Assembly: GCA_964629575.1 (NCBI GenBank)
Contig: CAZVUM010000020.1
Span: 1-64,000 of the forward strand
DNA from: JAYPWI01 sp964629575
GTDB lineage: Bacteria > Actinomycetota > Acidimicrobiia > Acidimicrobiales > Poriferisodalaceae
Reading direction: 5' to 3'
DNA length: 64,000 nucleotides
Shown piece after piece: positions 42,814 to 50,689 of the stretch; the stretch's first letter is position 1, and every line of letters starts with the position of its first letter. The notes beneath the pieces are model-generated. The model did not search any database and was not told the DNA's origin. It saw nothing but the letters and a program-made list of their open reading frames with translations. Position numbers and translations under genes: made by a program.

Positions 42814-42846
42814 AGCCCGCTCAGCGAACTGAATCGACCACAGAAG
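42797..42846. repeat. 50-bp imperfect palindrome, copy A
   Basis: Begins CGAAATTTGGTCGA and ends TCGACCACAGAAG, so its outer arms are inverted relative to copies B and C. The core GCCCGCTCAGCG is in the same orientation as theirs. It spans the stop codons of two convergent genes: the YyaL-type gene and the DUF559 gene. It therefore contributes their last codons. Confidence 0.85.
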
Positions 42847-43738
42847 CGCGGGCAAGGGCCCCGCGGATCTGGCGGATGACGGCCGCAGGGTCGGAGGTCC
42901 AGGCTTTCCACGTGATCTCCAACACGACCCAGCCGAGGCGACGCAGCTCGTTGCGCTGACGGCGGTCGCGTTCGAACTCATGTCGCCCCAAGTGAAAGCG
43001 AATGCTGTCCAGCTCGACCGCCACACGATGCGACGGAAAGGCGAGATCGACCTGCAGGATGAGCGCTCCCGACTCGTCACAGATCCTGTACTCGAGGCGA
43101 AAGGGTGGAGGTGCCTCGCGGGCGAACCGGCTCGCGACGTCGCGACTCCACTCGCTCAGAGGAACCTCCGGGTCGCCGTAGCGCGCCTCGAGCAGTGCGC
43201 GCAGCACTCCGCAACCGTCCCGTCCTCGGCGAGAATGTCGATTCAGCACAGCGTGAAGGCGCGGCCAGGTCGTTCGTCGCTGCCGGAGGGCCGACTCTGC
43301 AGCCTTCTCCAACAGCGGGAGCGAGAGAACAGCGCCGAGATCGATGATGGTTCGATCGACTCCGGTGGCTCGGATCCGCTCGATGACGACAGGATCGAGC
43401 CGATCGAACTGCGTCGAGCGGTGCACGATCACCCCGCTGTGACGCCGTCTACGGCTGACGTCGACGGTGACTTCCGGTGACCATCGACCGAAGCCATCGA
43501 GTCCATGAAGGCGAGCAGCGCTGCGGTGGGATGCGACGCCGCCCGTCGCGAGCACAGCTGCCAAGACGTGGCATTCCCACGTCGGCGCGATCGCGCAGAG
43601 GCGATAGACCCCGGAGTGAACAGCAGTCCATTCGCCCGAGGCCAGGCGCCGCGACACCGCCGACGGCGAGAGTCCCGCCTCGAGCGCCTGCGCGCGTGTG
43701 ATGAGGCCGTGTTGGCCCCGAAAGGTTTCGTCGAGCAT
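42821..43738 (-). CDS. AbiEi-type helix-turn-helix plus DUF559 endonuclease-like protein
   Basis: A 305-aa two-domain protein. Residues ~8-50 resemble the AbiEi antitoxin N-terminal HTH (GLITRAQALEAGLSPSAVSR, then HSGVYRL). The C-terminal ~100 residues match DUF559, a Vsr/PD-(D/E)XK-like fold: LILQVDLAFPSHRVAVELD supplies the Asp and Glu, and RNELRRLGWVVLEITW follows. Proteins of this build recur in actinobacterial genomes. It stands alone without a toxin partner, bracketed by 50-bp repeats, which suggests movement as a cassette. Base composition is similar to its neighbours. Confidence 0.85.
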   Translation of the reverse strand: MLDETFRGQHGLITRAQALEAGLSPSAVSRRLASGEWTAVHSGVYRLCAIAPTWECHVLAAVLATGGVASHRSAARLHGLDGFGRWSPEVTVDVSRRRRHSGVIVHRSTQFDRLDPVVIERIRATGVDRTIIDLGAVLSLPLLEKAAESALRQRRTTWPRLHAVLNRHSRRGRDGCGVLRALLEARYGDPEVPLSEWSRDVASRFAREAPPPFRLEYRICDESGALILQVDLAFPSHRVAVELDSIRFHLGRHEFERDRRQRNELRRLGWVVLEITWKAWTSDPAAVIRQIRGALARASVVDSVR

Positions 43739-43751
43739 CTTCCCTTCCCGA

Positions 43752-43801
43752 CTTCTGTGGTCGAAAAGGCCCGCTCAGCGCGCTCTTTCGACCAAATTTC
43801 G
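43752..43801. repeat. 50-bp imperfect palindrome, copy B
   Basis: Begins CTTCTGTGGTCGA and ends TCGACCAAATTTCG, with core GCCCGCTCAGCG. It can fold as a hairpin with GGTCGAAA/TTTCGACC pairing. It starts 14 bp upstream of the DUF559 start codon, so it would sit in its promoter or leader. Confidence 0.85.
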
Positions 43802-43822
43802 AATCGGGGAAGTGGTCGTTCA

Positions 43823-43872
43823 GTTCTGTGGTCGAATTGGCCCGCTCAGCGGGCTGTTTCGACCAAATTTCG
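43823..43872. repeat. 50-bp imperfect palindrome, copy C
   Basis: A direct repeat of copy B, 21 bp further right, differing mainly inside. Its inner hairpin GCCCGC-TCA-GCGGGC is perfect, and it ends TCGACCAAATTTCG. It finishes 10 bp after the thiolase stop codon, where it may also serve as that gene's terminator. Confidence 0.85.
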
Positions 43873-43882
43873 GTTAGGTGGC

Positions 43883-45094
43883 CTACAGGCCGGACTTCTC
43901 CAGGATGTGGACGCCGCAGCTGGAGCCCAGGCCGATTACGTGCGCCAGGCCCACCTTGGCGCCTTCGACCTGGCGGGCGCCGGCTTCGCCGCGCACGTGG
44001 GTGGCGACCTCGTAGAGGTTGGCGACACCGGTGGCGCCAATCGGATGCCCCTTGGAGAGAAGGCCGCCAGACACGTTCACCGGGATCTCACCGTCACGCC
44101 ACGGACCGCCCTTGTCGATCCAGTCACCCGCGCCACCCTCCTCGCACAGGCGAAGGTTGTCGTAGTGGCGGAGCTCGGCCGTGGCGAAGCAGTCGTGCAA
44201 CTCGACGAGGTCGAGATCCTTCGGATCGACGCCCGCCTGCTCGTAGGCCTGGTCGGCGGCTGTGCGGGTGAGCGTGTTGACGTCGGGCTGCACCTGGCAC
44301 CCCTCGGTCCAGGGATCCGACGTCAGCACCGAGGCCGAGACCTTGACCGCGCGACGCTGCTGTTCTTTCGGCAACGACCTCAGCTTCTCGTCCGACACCA
44401 GCACCACCGACGCCGCGCCATCACCCGTCGGGCAGCACATCAGCAGCGTGTTGGGGTACGCGATCACCTCACCCTGCATCACCTCGTCGAGGGTGAATTC
44501 CTTGCGGTACTGGGCGAGCGGGTTGAGCACGGAGTGGGCGTGGTTCTTTTGCGCCACCTTGGCGAACTGCTCGAAACCCACGCCGTCGTTCTCATAGGCG
44601 TACTCCATGCCGGCCTGGGCAAACACGCCGGGCATCATGTTGGTGCCGAGCCGACCCTCCACGCCCACGACCGAACCGAAGCGGCCGGACGGCTCGAAGA
44701 CCTGCTTGTCCGAGCGAGCAGCTCGATCGCCGCCGAGCATGCCCATCTTGCCCATCTGTTCGACACCGACGGCGATGCCCATGTCGGCCTCGCCCGCCTT
44801 GATCGCCATCATCACCGTGCGCACAGCGGTGGCGCCCGTCGCGCACGCGTTGGCGACGTTGTACACCGGAATGCCGGTCTGACCGATCTGCTTCTGCAGC
44901 CGCTGGCCGACACCGCCGTTGGCCTCGTAGAGGCAGCCCGCGGCGAGGATGTCCATCTCCTGGATCGTGGCTCCGCCATCGTCGAGCGCACCGAGCGCCG
45001 CGTCGGCGGCCAGGTCGATGAGGTCCTTGTCCTTGTACCGGCCGAACTTGGTCATGCTGGTGCCGAGGATCCAAATGGGGTCGTCGTTGCTCAT
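43883..45094 (-). CDS. SCPx-type thiolase / lipid-transfer protein
   Basis: A 403-aa thiolase-fold protein of the actinobacterial lipid-transfer group, which acts in sterol or branched acyl-CoA degradation. The nucleophile lies in VYNVANACATGATAVR. The C-terminal GLLSKGHPIGATGVAN and GLGSSCGVHILEK supply the other catalytic His and Cys. It works with a DUF35 OB-fold protein, whose gene is directly upstream. Stop adjacent to repeat C. Confidence 0.85.
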   Translation of the reverse strand: MSNDDPIWILGTSMTKFGRYKDKDLIDLAADAALGALDDGGATIQEMDILAAGCLYEANGGVGQRLQKQIGQTGIPVYNVANACATGATAVRTVMMAIKAGEADMGIAVGVEQMGKMGMLGGDRAARSDKQVFEPSGRFGSVVGVEGRLGTNMMPGVFAQAGMEYAYENDGVGFEQFAKVAQKNHAHSVLNPLAQYRKEFTLDEVMQGEVIAYPNTLLMCCPTGDGAASVVLVSDEKLRSLPKEQQRRAVKVSASVLTSDPWTEGCQVQPDVNTLTRTAADQAYEQAGVDPKDLDLVELHDCFATAELRHYDNLRLCEEGGAGDWIDKGGPWRDGEIPVNVSGGLLSKGHPIGATGVANLYEVATHVRGEAGARQVEGAKVGLAHVIGLGSSCGVHILEKSGL

Positions 45095-45125
45095 AGGTGT
45101 CTCCGTGGGTGTGGGCTCAGCCGTT

Positions 45126-45518
45126 TCAGGCGGGTTCGAATCCGAACGCGATGGCTTCGTTGCCGTCGTCGTCCGTGGCGGTCACATAGGTGGTGAGGCG
45201 GACGTCCATGCCCAGGCTCACCTTCTCGGGGGTGGGATCGACGTTGACGACGTTGCCCTTGACCCGTCCACCACCGTCGAGGTCGATTACTGCGGACACG
45301 TACGGAGCCGGTACCCCGCGGGCCGCTCGATGGACGATCGTGAAGGCCCTCACCGTGCCGGTCGAGGACATCTGCTTCGAGCTGAAGTCCCGGGCGCCGC
45401 ATGACGCGCAGGCGTTGCGCCGATCGAAAAAGGTGGCGCCGCACGAGGCGCACTCGTTGGCGACCAGGTGCGGCTCGTCGCCGAGCACCAGGTAGTCGAC
45501 CATCGGAATCTGGCTCAC
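45126..45518 (-). CDS. DUF35 OB-fold zinc-ribbon protein, thiolase partner
   Basis: A 130-aa acyl-CoA-associated protein. The N-terminal rubredoxin-like zinc ribbon is C-x2-C-x11-C-x2-C (CASCGATFFDRRNACASCG). An OB-fold follows (GTVRAFTIVHRAARGVPAPYVSAV). Such proteins form complexes with SCPx-type thiolases; the thiolase gene follows after about 30 bp. GTG 45518; an ATG five codons in is possible. Confidence 0.88.
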   Translation of the reverse strand: MSQIPMVDYLVLGDEPHLVANECASCGATFFDRRNACASCGARDFSSKQMSSTGTVRAFTIVHRAARGVPAPYVSAVIDLDGGGRVKGNVVNVDPTPEKVSLGMDVRLTTYVTATDDDGNEAIAFGFEPA

Positions 45519-45555
45519 GTCACTCCCCTCGTCCCCGCAACGGTAGCTGGCGCGC

Positions 45556-46158
45556 CTACCAGCCGCCGCGGTGCACGATGTCGTCGAATGGGCGGCGGGG
45601 CCGGTCGCGCGAGCGCCCCGGTTCGTCTCCACTGCGGTCGGGCCACCCGATCGCCATGGTGCCGATGGGCTCACGGTCCGCAGGGACGCCGAGGGCCGCA
45701 GCGACGTCCGCCGCGTGATCGAACATCCCGAAGAAGAGCACCCCCAGGCCAGCATCGATCGCCGCGTACTGCATCGCCATCGCCGCGAACGACGCATCGA
45801 CGATCCAGTACGGCGTGGCCCACGATTCGGCCGATTCCCCCAGACCCGTCCGTGCCTTGTCCGGCTCGCCGTACCGGCTCACATAGGCCGCGGGGTCGGC
45901 CCACACGGTGACGATGACGGGCGCCGCCAACAGGCTGTGCCAGCGAAAGCCCTCACGTCGCTCGGCAGGCAAGGTGACGTCCCAGTACCGCGCAGTGTCG
46001 GGGCCCTCGAGAACGACAACATCGAATCCCTGGGTGTTGCCGGCCGAGGGCACGCGTCTCGCAGCGTCGAGCACCCCGACGAGCACCTCGTCGGGCACGG
46101 GTTCGGCCGAAAAGGCACGCGTCATGTGCCGTCTGCGCAGCAGGTCGGCGAAGTCCAT
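45556..46158 (-). CDS. nitroreductase-family FMN protein
   Basis: A 200-aa flavin reductase-like protein. The start MDFADLLRRRHMTRAFS, then RVPSAGNTQGFDVVVLEG and the C-terminal MFDHAADVAAALGVPADREPIGTMAIGWP, are typical. It would reduce nitro, quinone or similar substrates with NAD(P)H. ATG 46158 removes an unconserved 21-residue extension. It follows the gene at 46181 by 22 bp. Confidence 0.87.
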   Translation of the reverse strand: MDFADLLRRRHMTRAFSAEPVPDEVLVGVLDAARRVPSAGNTQGFDVVVLEGPDTARYWDVTLPAERREGFRWHSLLAAPVIVTVWADPAAYVSRYGEPDKARTGLGESAESWATPYWIVDASFAAMAMQYAAIDAGLGVLFFGMFDHAADVAAALGVPADREPIGTMAIGWPDRSGDEPGRSRDRPRRPFDDIVHRGGW

Positions 46159-46180
46159 CAGCCGGTCGGGCCGAGGCGGC

Positions 46181-46846
46181 TCAGAGGAGCTTGGCGAGGT
46201 CCTCGCGGCTCGCCCAGCCAAAGGCGATCAGCGCGTCGCCGTTGGCGACATCGAGCTCGTCGAACAGCGCCGCCACCTCGGGGTCGACCTTCTCGGGCTT
46301 GGCCGCAGTGTGGTTGAGAACCAGCGACGGTTGGCCCTCGCCGATGACACGGAACTGCCGGGCCTTGTAGTCGCCCCGCACCTCGAATCGCTTGGCGAGT
46401 CGACGACCCCACGCCCTGTCCTCACCGTTGGCCTCGTAGCCGGGCCGGGGGACGATTCGATCGAGCGCCTTGAAGGCATCGAACGCCGCTGGATCGGCCA
46501 TCTGGCAGGCGACGAGGACATCCTCGTCGGGGAACGCGAGCACCGCGCGCCGCATCTGATCGCCCACCATCGACCGCAGGGCCGAATCGCGGCGAGCAGT
46601 CCGCCGAACCCCGGCCAACCCGAGGAGCACGGTGGGATCACCGCCCACGCGTTCGAGGGTGCAGAAGCCGTAGGCCTGCAGCTTGCCGCTGTCGCGCACC
46701 TGGGTCACCAGAACCCAGGCGTCACGTTGCTTCGACAACTCCCCCACATCGAACGCGACGACCTCGTCGGCCACGAGCTCGGACATCTCCTCGATCTCAG
46801 CATCGCTGAGAGCAGTGCAGTCCTTGGTCTCGACTTCCAATGCCAT
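46181..46846 (-). CDS. uncharacterised 221-aa protein, possibly GNAT-fold
   Basis: A soluble, acidic protein beginning MALEVETKDCTALSDAEIEEM. The strand-loop-helix pattern around AWVLVTQVRDSGKLQAYGF and the RRDSALRSMVGDQMRRAVLAFP helix loosely resembles an acetyltransferase fold, but the acetyl-CoA loop is not convincing. No signal peptide. It lies between the nitroreductase and bpa genes on the same strand. Function unknown. Confidence 0.55.
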   Translation of the reverse strand: MALEVETKDCTALSDAEIEEMSELVADEVVAFDVGELSKQRDAWVLVTQVRDSGKLQAYGFCTLERVGGDPTVLLGLAGVRRTARRDSALRSMVGDQMRRAVLAFPDEDVLVACQMADPAAFDAFKALDRIVPRPGYEANGEDRAWGRRLAKRFEVRGDYKARQFRVIGEGQPSLVLNHTAAKPEKVDPEVAALFDELDVANGDALIAFGWASREDLAKLL

Positions 46847-46922
46847 CGCTGGAGTAGCCCCCACAATCGCTAGTTTTCGACCGCTCCAGTCCAGCGCAGA
46901 TGGCGGCGGAGGGCAAAACGGG

Positions 46923-47453
46923 TCAGAGATAGACCCCGCCGGCCCGCCCGTCGGGCTCGGGCTGGGGGACGGCGCCCGGCGGCAGCGCACCCTGGCGCAT
47001 CTCCACCAGCTGGCGCTGGGCCATCATCTGCTGTGCGGCGACGGCGGCCTGAATACCGTGGAACAGTCCTTCGAGCCATCCGACCAGCTGGGCCTGGGCG
47101 ATCCTCAGCTCCGCCTCGGAGGGCGTGTCCGACTCGAACGGAAGGGCGAGCCGGTGGAGCTCCTCCTGAAGGTCGGGTGACAGCGCCTGGGCGAGCTCGC
47201 GCACCGAGTGCTCGTAGATCTCGCGCATCCGATCCCGGCTGGCCTCGTCGAGGTCGGCCTGGCGCACTTCTTCGAGGAGCGTGCGGATCATCGCGCCGAT
47301 GCGCATGACTTTGGCCGGCTCGCTGATCGCGGGCGGCTCGATCTCGCCGGCCCCTGGAATCTCTGCGGCGGCGGGGTCCACCACCTCTGGCGTCTCGGGG
47401 CCCTGGGGAATGCCCCCGCGGTTGCTGTCGCCCGGTCTCGGCGTGTCTGACAT
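46923..47453 (-). CDS. bpa: bacterial proteasome activator Bpa/PafE
   Basis: ATP-independent activator that docks on the 20S proteasome. A 176-aa protein: Pro-rich N-terminus, then the four-helix DUF2587 core (AKVMRIGAMIRTLLEEVRQADLDE; LVGWLEGLFHGIQAAVAAQQMM) and a C-terminus ending in GGVYL. Bpa inserts a C-terminal G-Q-Y-L in mycobacteria; here Gln is replaced by Val while the terminal Tyr-Leu is kept. This implies a proteasome in the genome; its genes are not here. Confidence 0.85.
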   Translation of the reverse strand: MSDTPRPGDSNRGGIPQGPETPEVVDPAAAEIPGAGEIEPPAISEPAKVMRIGAMIRTLLEEVRQADLDEASRDRMREIYEHSVRELAQALSPDLQEELHRLALPFESDTPSEAELRIAQAQLVGWLEGLFHGIQAAVAAQQMMAQRQLVEMRQGALPPGAVPQPEPDGRAGGVYL

Positions 47454-47527
47454 GGAATCCGAGGCTATCTCCACGAGCAGCCGTGAGTGCCGCCGACTCC
47501 GTGAATCATTTGCCGCTCAGCGGCCGA

Positions 47528-48628
47528 TCATCCGCCCGCGGTGAGGCGAATCAATGGGACGTGCATCTCCTCGGCCGTGAGCCCCCCGTGGCGCCCGATG
47601 AGCCACGGCATCTCGGGCGTTGCAGGCTCGACGAACCCGATCGGCTCCCGGGCGACGAGCGCGACGTCGCCCAAGCGCTCGCGCGCCTCGCGGCGCACGG
47701 TGTGCCCGAACCATTTCTCATCGAGGACCTGCTCCACCTGCGCCACCCACCCGACATCGCAGTGGGCGGCGTGAGCGGCAGAGGAGACCTCGTCGGCGGC
47801 CCCTTGCTTGGTGTGCAGCCACATGAAGCGAGCTTCGCCAGACGTCGAGGCGACGCCGCTGAGAACGTCACCAGACAGTTCGACCAGCGCATCCCCCACG
47901 TGCACCATGCCGTGATCCGCGGTGACGAGCAGTTCGGTTCCGGACGGCAAGTTCTCGAGCAGATCGCCGATCAGGCGATCGATCCCCGCCAACTCGGTTG
48001 CGTACTCGTCCCCGATTCCGTAGACGTGACCGACCTTGTCGAGCCCGTCGTAGTAGGCGTACACGAGCCGTTCGCCTCGCTCGACGCAAGCAGCGACCTC
48101 GCTGACCAGGGTGAACGGCGTCCACCAGCCGTGCCACGCGCCGCCGCGCAGATGGGCGTCTGTGAACCCGGTGTCGCGGAACTCGGCCTTGGTCACCACA
48201 GGTGGGGCCGCACCGAGGAAGGGTTCGATCGGCTGAAAGGCCTCGGGGACGAGGGTGCCGCGAGCATCACCGCGCGGGGTCGTCCATCGAAGGCAGTTGA
48301 GGATCCCGTCGGACGTGCGGACCCGGTAGCCCACGACGCCGTGTTCGCCCGGCGACGCGCCGGTGCTGATCGAGGTGAGCGCCGACGCAGTGGTGCTCGG
48401 CGCCACCGTGGTGATGGGCGCGCCGGCTCCAGCGGTCAGCGTCGGAGCGTGCTGAGCGTGACGCATGAGCTGATGCCAGCCGAGGCCGTCGACCACGAGA
48501 ACCACGACGGCGTCCGCCCGCACCACCTCGTCGGAGACCGCCTCGGTCGCCCAACCCGACACCAGCGCAGGAATGATCGAGGACACGCACCGGCCGCCGT
48601 GATCGGGCAGCACGAGATCGGTCTCCAC
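47528..48628 (-). CDS. alkaline phosphatase / nucleotide pyrophosphatase-type phosphodiesterase
   Basis: A 366-aa metallo-enzyme of the NPP family. Metal and nucleophile motifs in order: VLVVDGLGWHQL (Asp), TVAPSTTASALTSISTG (Thr/Ser nucleophile), YYDGLDKVGHVYG, VTADHGMVHVGD (Asp-His) and IGRHGGLTAEEMHVPLI (His). No signal peptide, so probably cytoplasmic. Substrate unknown. It is divergent from the Rrf2 gene. Confidence 0.85.
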   Translation of the reverse strand: METDLVLPDHGGRCVSSIIPALVSGWATEAVSDEVVRADAVVVLVVDGLGWHQLMRHAQHAPTLTAGAGAPITTVAPSTTASALTSISTGASPGEHGVVGYRVRTSDGILNCLRWTTPRGDARGTLVPEAFQPIEPFLGAAPPVVTKAEFRDTGFTDAHLRGGAWHGWWTPFTLVSEVAACVERGERLVYAYYDGLDKVGHVYGIGDEYATELAGIDRLIGDLLENLPSGTELLVTADHGMVHVGDALVELSGDVLSGVASTSGEARFMWLHTKQGAADEVSSAAHAAHCDVGWVAQVEQVLDEKWFGHTVRREARERLGDVALVAREPIGFVEPATPEMPWLIGRHGGLTAEEMHVPLIRLTAGG

Positions 48629-48694
48629 GGGCCCACGCTAACCGGCCCCCGGCCATCAGCGGGTCGCATAGGGCGCCGCGGGTAGCCTGTCGCC

Positions 48695-49141
48695 GTGGCT
48701 GTTTCGACCCGCGGTGACTACGCAAGCCGAGCCTTGCTCAGCCTGGTGCTCAACGAGGACGGAACGCCGACGTCGGTCCGGGACATCGCCGAGCGAACGG
48801 CCCTCCCCCAGCCGTATCTCGAACAGATTCTCCTCGCGTTGAAAGGCGCTGGATTGGTCCGCTCCAAACGCGGCGTCGGGGGCGGATACATCCTGGCCAA
48901 ACCGCCGGAGGACATCACCGTCGGCATGGTCGTCAGCGCCGTCGACGGGCCCATAGGACTCGGCGACTTCGGCGAACCCCATCAAGACGGAGCGTGCGAC
49001 CACGAAGGTCAGTGCGTCCTGTTGTCGATCTGGGGTGAGGTTGGTGATCTCATGCGCTCGCGGCTCGACAGCTACACCTTGGCCGAAGTGGCCGAGATCG
49101 CACGCGGCCGCGCGCCGTGGCCAGAGGGTCAACCGTCCTGA
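48695..49141 (+). CDS. Rrf2-family transcriptional regulator
   Basis: A 148-aa winged-helix regulator from a GTG start. The family pattern STRGDYASRALLSLVL, TSVRDIAERTALPQPYLEQILLALKGAGLVRSKRGVGGGY is complete. Only two Cys near residue 105 (ACDHEGQCVLLSIW, C-x5-C); sensors with a 2Fe-2S cluster have three, so cluster binding is uncertain. Converges with rluD, overlapping ends by 13 bp. Confidence 0.9.
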   Translation: MAVSTRGDYASRALLSLVLNEDGTPTSVRDIAERTALPQPYLEQILLALKGAGLVRSKRGVGGGYILAKPPEDITVGMVVSAVDGPIGLGDFGEPHQDGACDHEGQCVLLSIWGEVGDLMRSRLDSYTLAEVAEIARGRAPWPEGQPS

Positions 49142-50142
49142 CCAGGGCCGAGCTGCTCCCTCGCTGACTCCGTCGCCGCTCTGAAACGCTCCACGGCTCC
49201 CGCCATGTCCGCAGGAAGTCGCGAGGTGAAGCTCACGGTCTCACCGGTTCTCGGATGTTCGAATGCCAGCTCTGCTGCGTGCAGGAGTTGGCGGCCGATA
49301 CCGAAAGGATCCGGGCGACCATAGGTGCGATCACCGAGAACGTGGAGGCCGACTGCGTTGAGGTGAACGCGAATCTGGTGCGTCCGACCGGTTTCGAGCC
49401 GGCAACGGAGCAGGGCCGCCTCGAAGGGTTGAGCGAACGGCTCGACCAGTTCGTAGTGCGTCCTCGCGGGGCGGCCGTCCTCGCTCACCGTCATGCGCGT
49501 GCGACTGCGTCGACTCCGCCCGATCGGAGCGTCGATCACGCCGGTCGCGGCATCGGGGACACCGCGCACGAGCGTCAGGTAGACGCGGCGCACCGTGTGC
49601 GTGCTCAGTTGTGCGACGAGGTCGGCGCGCGCCTGTTCGTGGCGAGCCACCACCAGCAGCCCAGACGTGTCGCGGTCGAGGCGGTGCACGATTCCCGGGC
49701 GATCCGGCTCACCCACCTCGGAGAGTTCGGGCCAGCGGGCCAGCAGCCCGTTGACGAGGGTGTCCGATTCGCCGCCCGCACCAGGGTGCACTACGACGCC
49801 GATGGGCTTGTCCACCACGATGACGTCGTCGTCGATGAAGACCACCGGGAACTCGATCGCGGAGTTGGCCTGCGGTGCGCTGTCGACGTGCGTCGTGGCC
49901 GGCAGGGCCACCTCGACGGTCGCCCCCTCTGCCACCCGCGTCGATGCGACGCTGACCACCAGCTCGTCCACGCTGACCGCCCCGGCTTCGACGAGCCGGC
50001 GAACCTCCGAGCGGCTGAGGTCGGTCATGACCGCAACGACCCGGTCGACGCGTTCGCCTGCCAGCGCAGCTGGGACGACGTCGGTGGTGGTCACACCCCC
50101 GCTCGCAGTCCCAGGATCGCTGGTGGGCTGGTGCTCAGCCAT
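49129..50142 (-). CDS. rluD: RluD-type 23S rRNA pseudouridine synthase
   Basis: A 337-aa enzyme. An N-terminal S4 RNA-binding domain (RVDRVVAVMTDLSRSEVRRLV) precedes the RluA-type catalytic domain with Asp in GIVHRLDRDTSGLLVVAR. Further motifs: LETGRTHQIRVHLNAVGLHVLGD and TYGRPDPFG. ATG 50142 begins 8 bp inside lspA, the usual pairing. Confidence 0.93.
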   Translation of the reverse strand: MAEHQPTSDPGTASGGVTTTDVVPAALAGERVDRVVAVMTDLSRSEVRRLVEAGAVSVDELVVSVASTRVAEGATVEVALPATTHVDSAPQANSAIEFPVVFIDDDVIVVDKPIGVVVHPGAGGESDTLVNGLLARWPELSEVGEPDRPGIVHRLDRDTSGLLVVARHEQARADLVAQLSTHTVRRVYLTLVRGVPDAATGVIDAPIGRSRRSRTRMTVSEDGRPARTHYELVEPFAQPFEAALLRCRLETGRTHQIRVHLNAVGLHVLGDRTYGRPDPFGIGRQLLHAAELAFEHPRTGETVSFTSRLPADMAGAVERFRAATESAREQLGPGQDG

Positions 50143-50686
50143 TGCGGCACACCGTGCCGCATGTGTCTGCGTCGCTCTCTGCGCCGCCGACACCCGCCTC
50201 GCCACGGCGGCGCTCGTCGCGCCAGAAGTGCCACATCAAGAGAACGACCCCGACCACGATGGCGGAGTCAGCGACGTTGAACACGGGCCAGAACTGCAGG
50301 TCGATGAAATCGACCACCCCGCCGCGCCCGAACCCCCGGCCCCGGAACAGCCGGTCGATCAGGTTTCCGAGGGCACCACCGATGACCAAGCCGATCGCGA
50401 TGATCCCTGGCCGGGTGGTGAAGGAGTGCCGCGCCCGCCACAGGGCCACCGCGATGACGATCGCCACGACCCCCAGCACGGGACCCAGGCCCTCGCCGGT
50501 GCTGAACGCGAAGCCGGTGTTGGAGACGAGGTGAAACCGGAGCTTCCAGATGACGTCGATGTTCCGGTCATCCAGCGCAGCCGTCGCCCAGATCTTGGTG
50601 GCCAGATCTGCGACCAGGACCGCGGCGGAGGTCACGCCGACGATCCGCGAACGCCGACCGTCGAGAGTGTCGGCGACCTGATTCAT
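50135..50686 (-). CDS. lspA: signal peptidase II (prolipoprotein)
   Basis: Removes signal peptides from lipoproteins. A 183-aa protein with four membrane helices. The catalytic aspartates are in ALGNLIDRLFRG and VFNVADSAIVVGV, matching the family pair. LRFHLVSNTGFAFS is conserved. The hydrophilic C-terminal tail is longer than usual. It follows the DksA-like gene by 3 bp. Confidence 0.93.
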   Translation of the reverse strand: MNQVADTLDGRRSRIVGVTSAAVLVADLATKIWATAALDDRNIDVIWKLRFHLVSNTGFAFSTGEGLGPVLGVVAIVIAVALWRARHSFTTRPGIIAIGLVIGGALGNLIDRLFRGRGFGRGGVVDFIDLQFWPVFNVADSAIVVGVVLLMWHFWRDERRRGEAGVGGAESDADTCGTVCRNG

Positions 50687-50689
50687 CGC

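Noticed and set aside
42821..43738. Complete AbiE toxin-antitoxin system
   Set aside because: The AbiEi-like HTH is present, but there is no adjacent AbiEii nucleotidyltransferase toxin and the second domain is DUF559, so it is not called a toxin-antitoxin pair.
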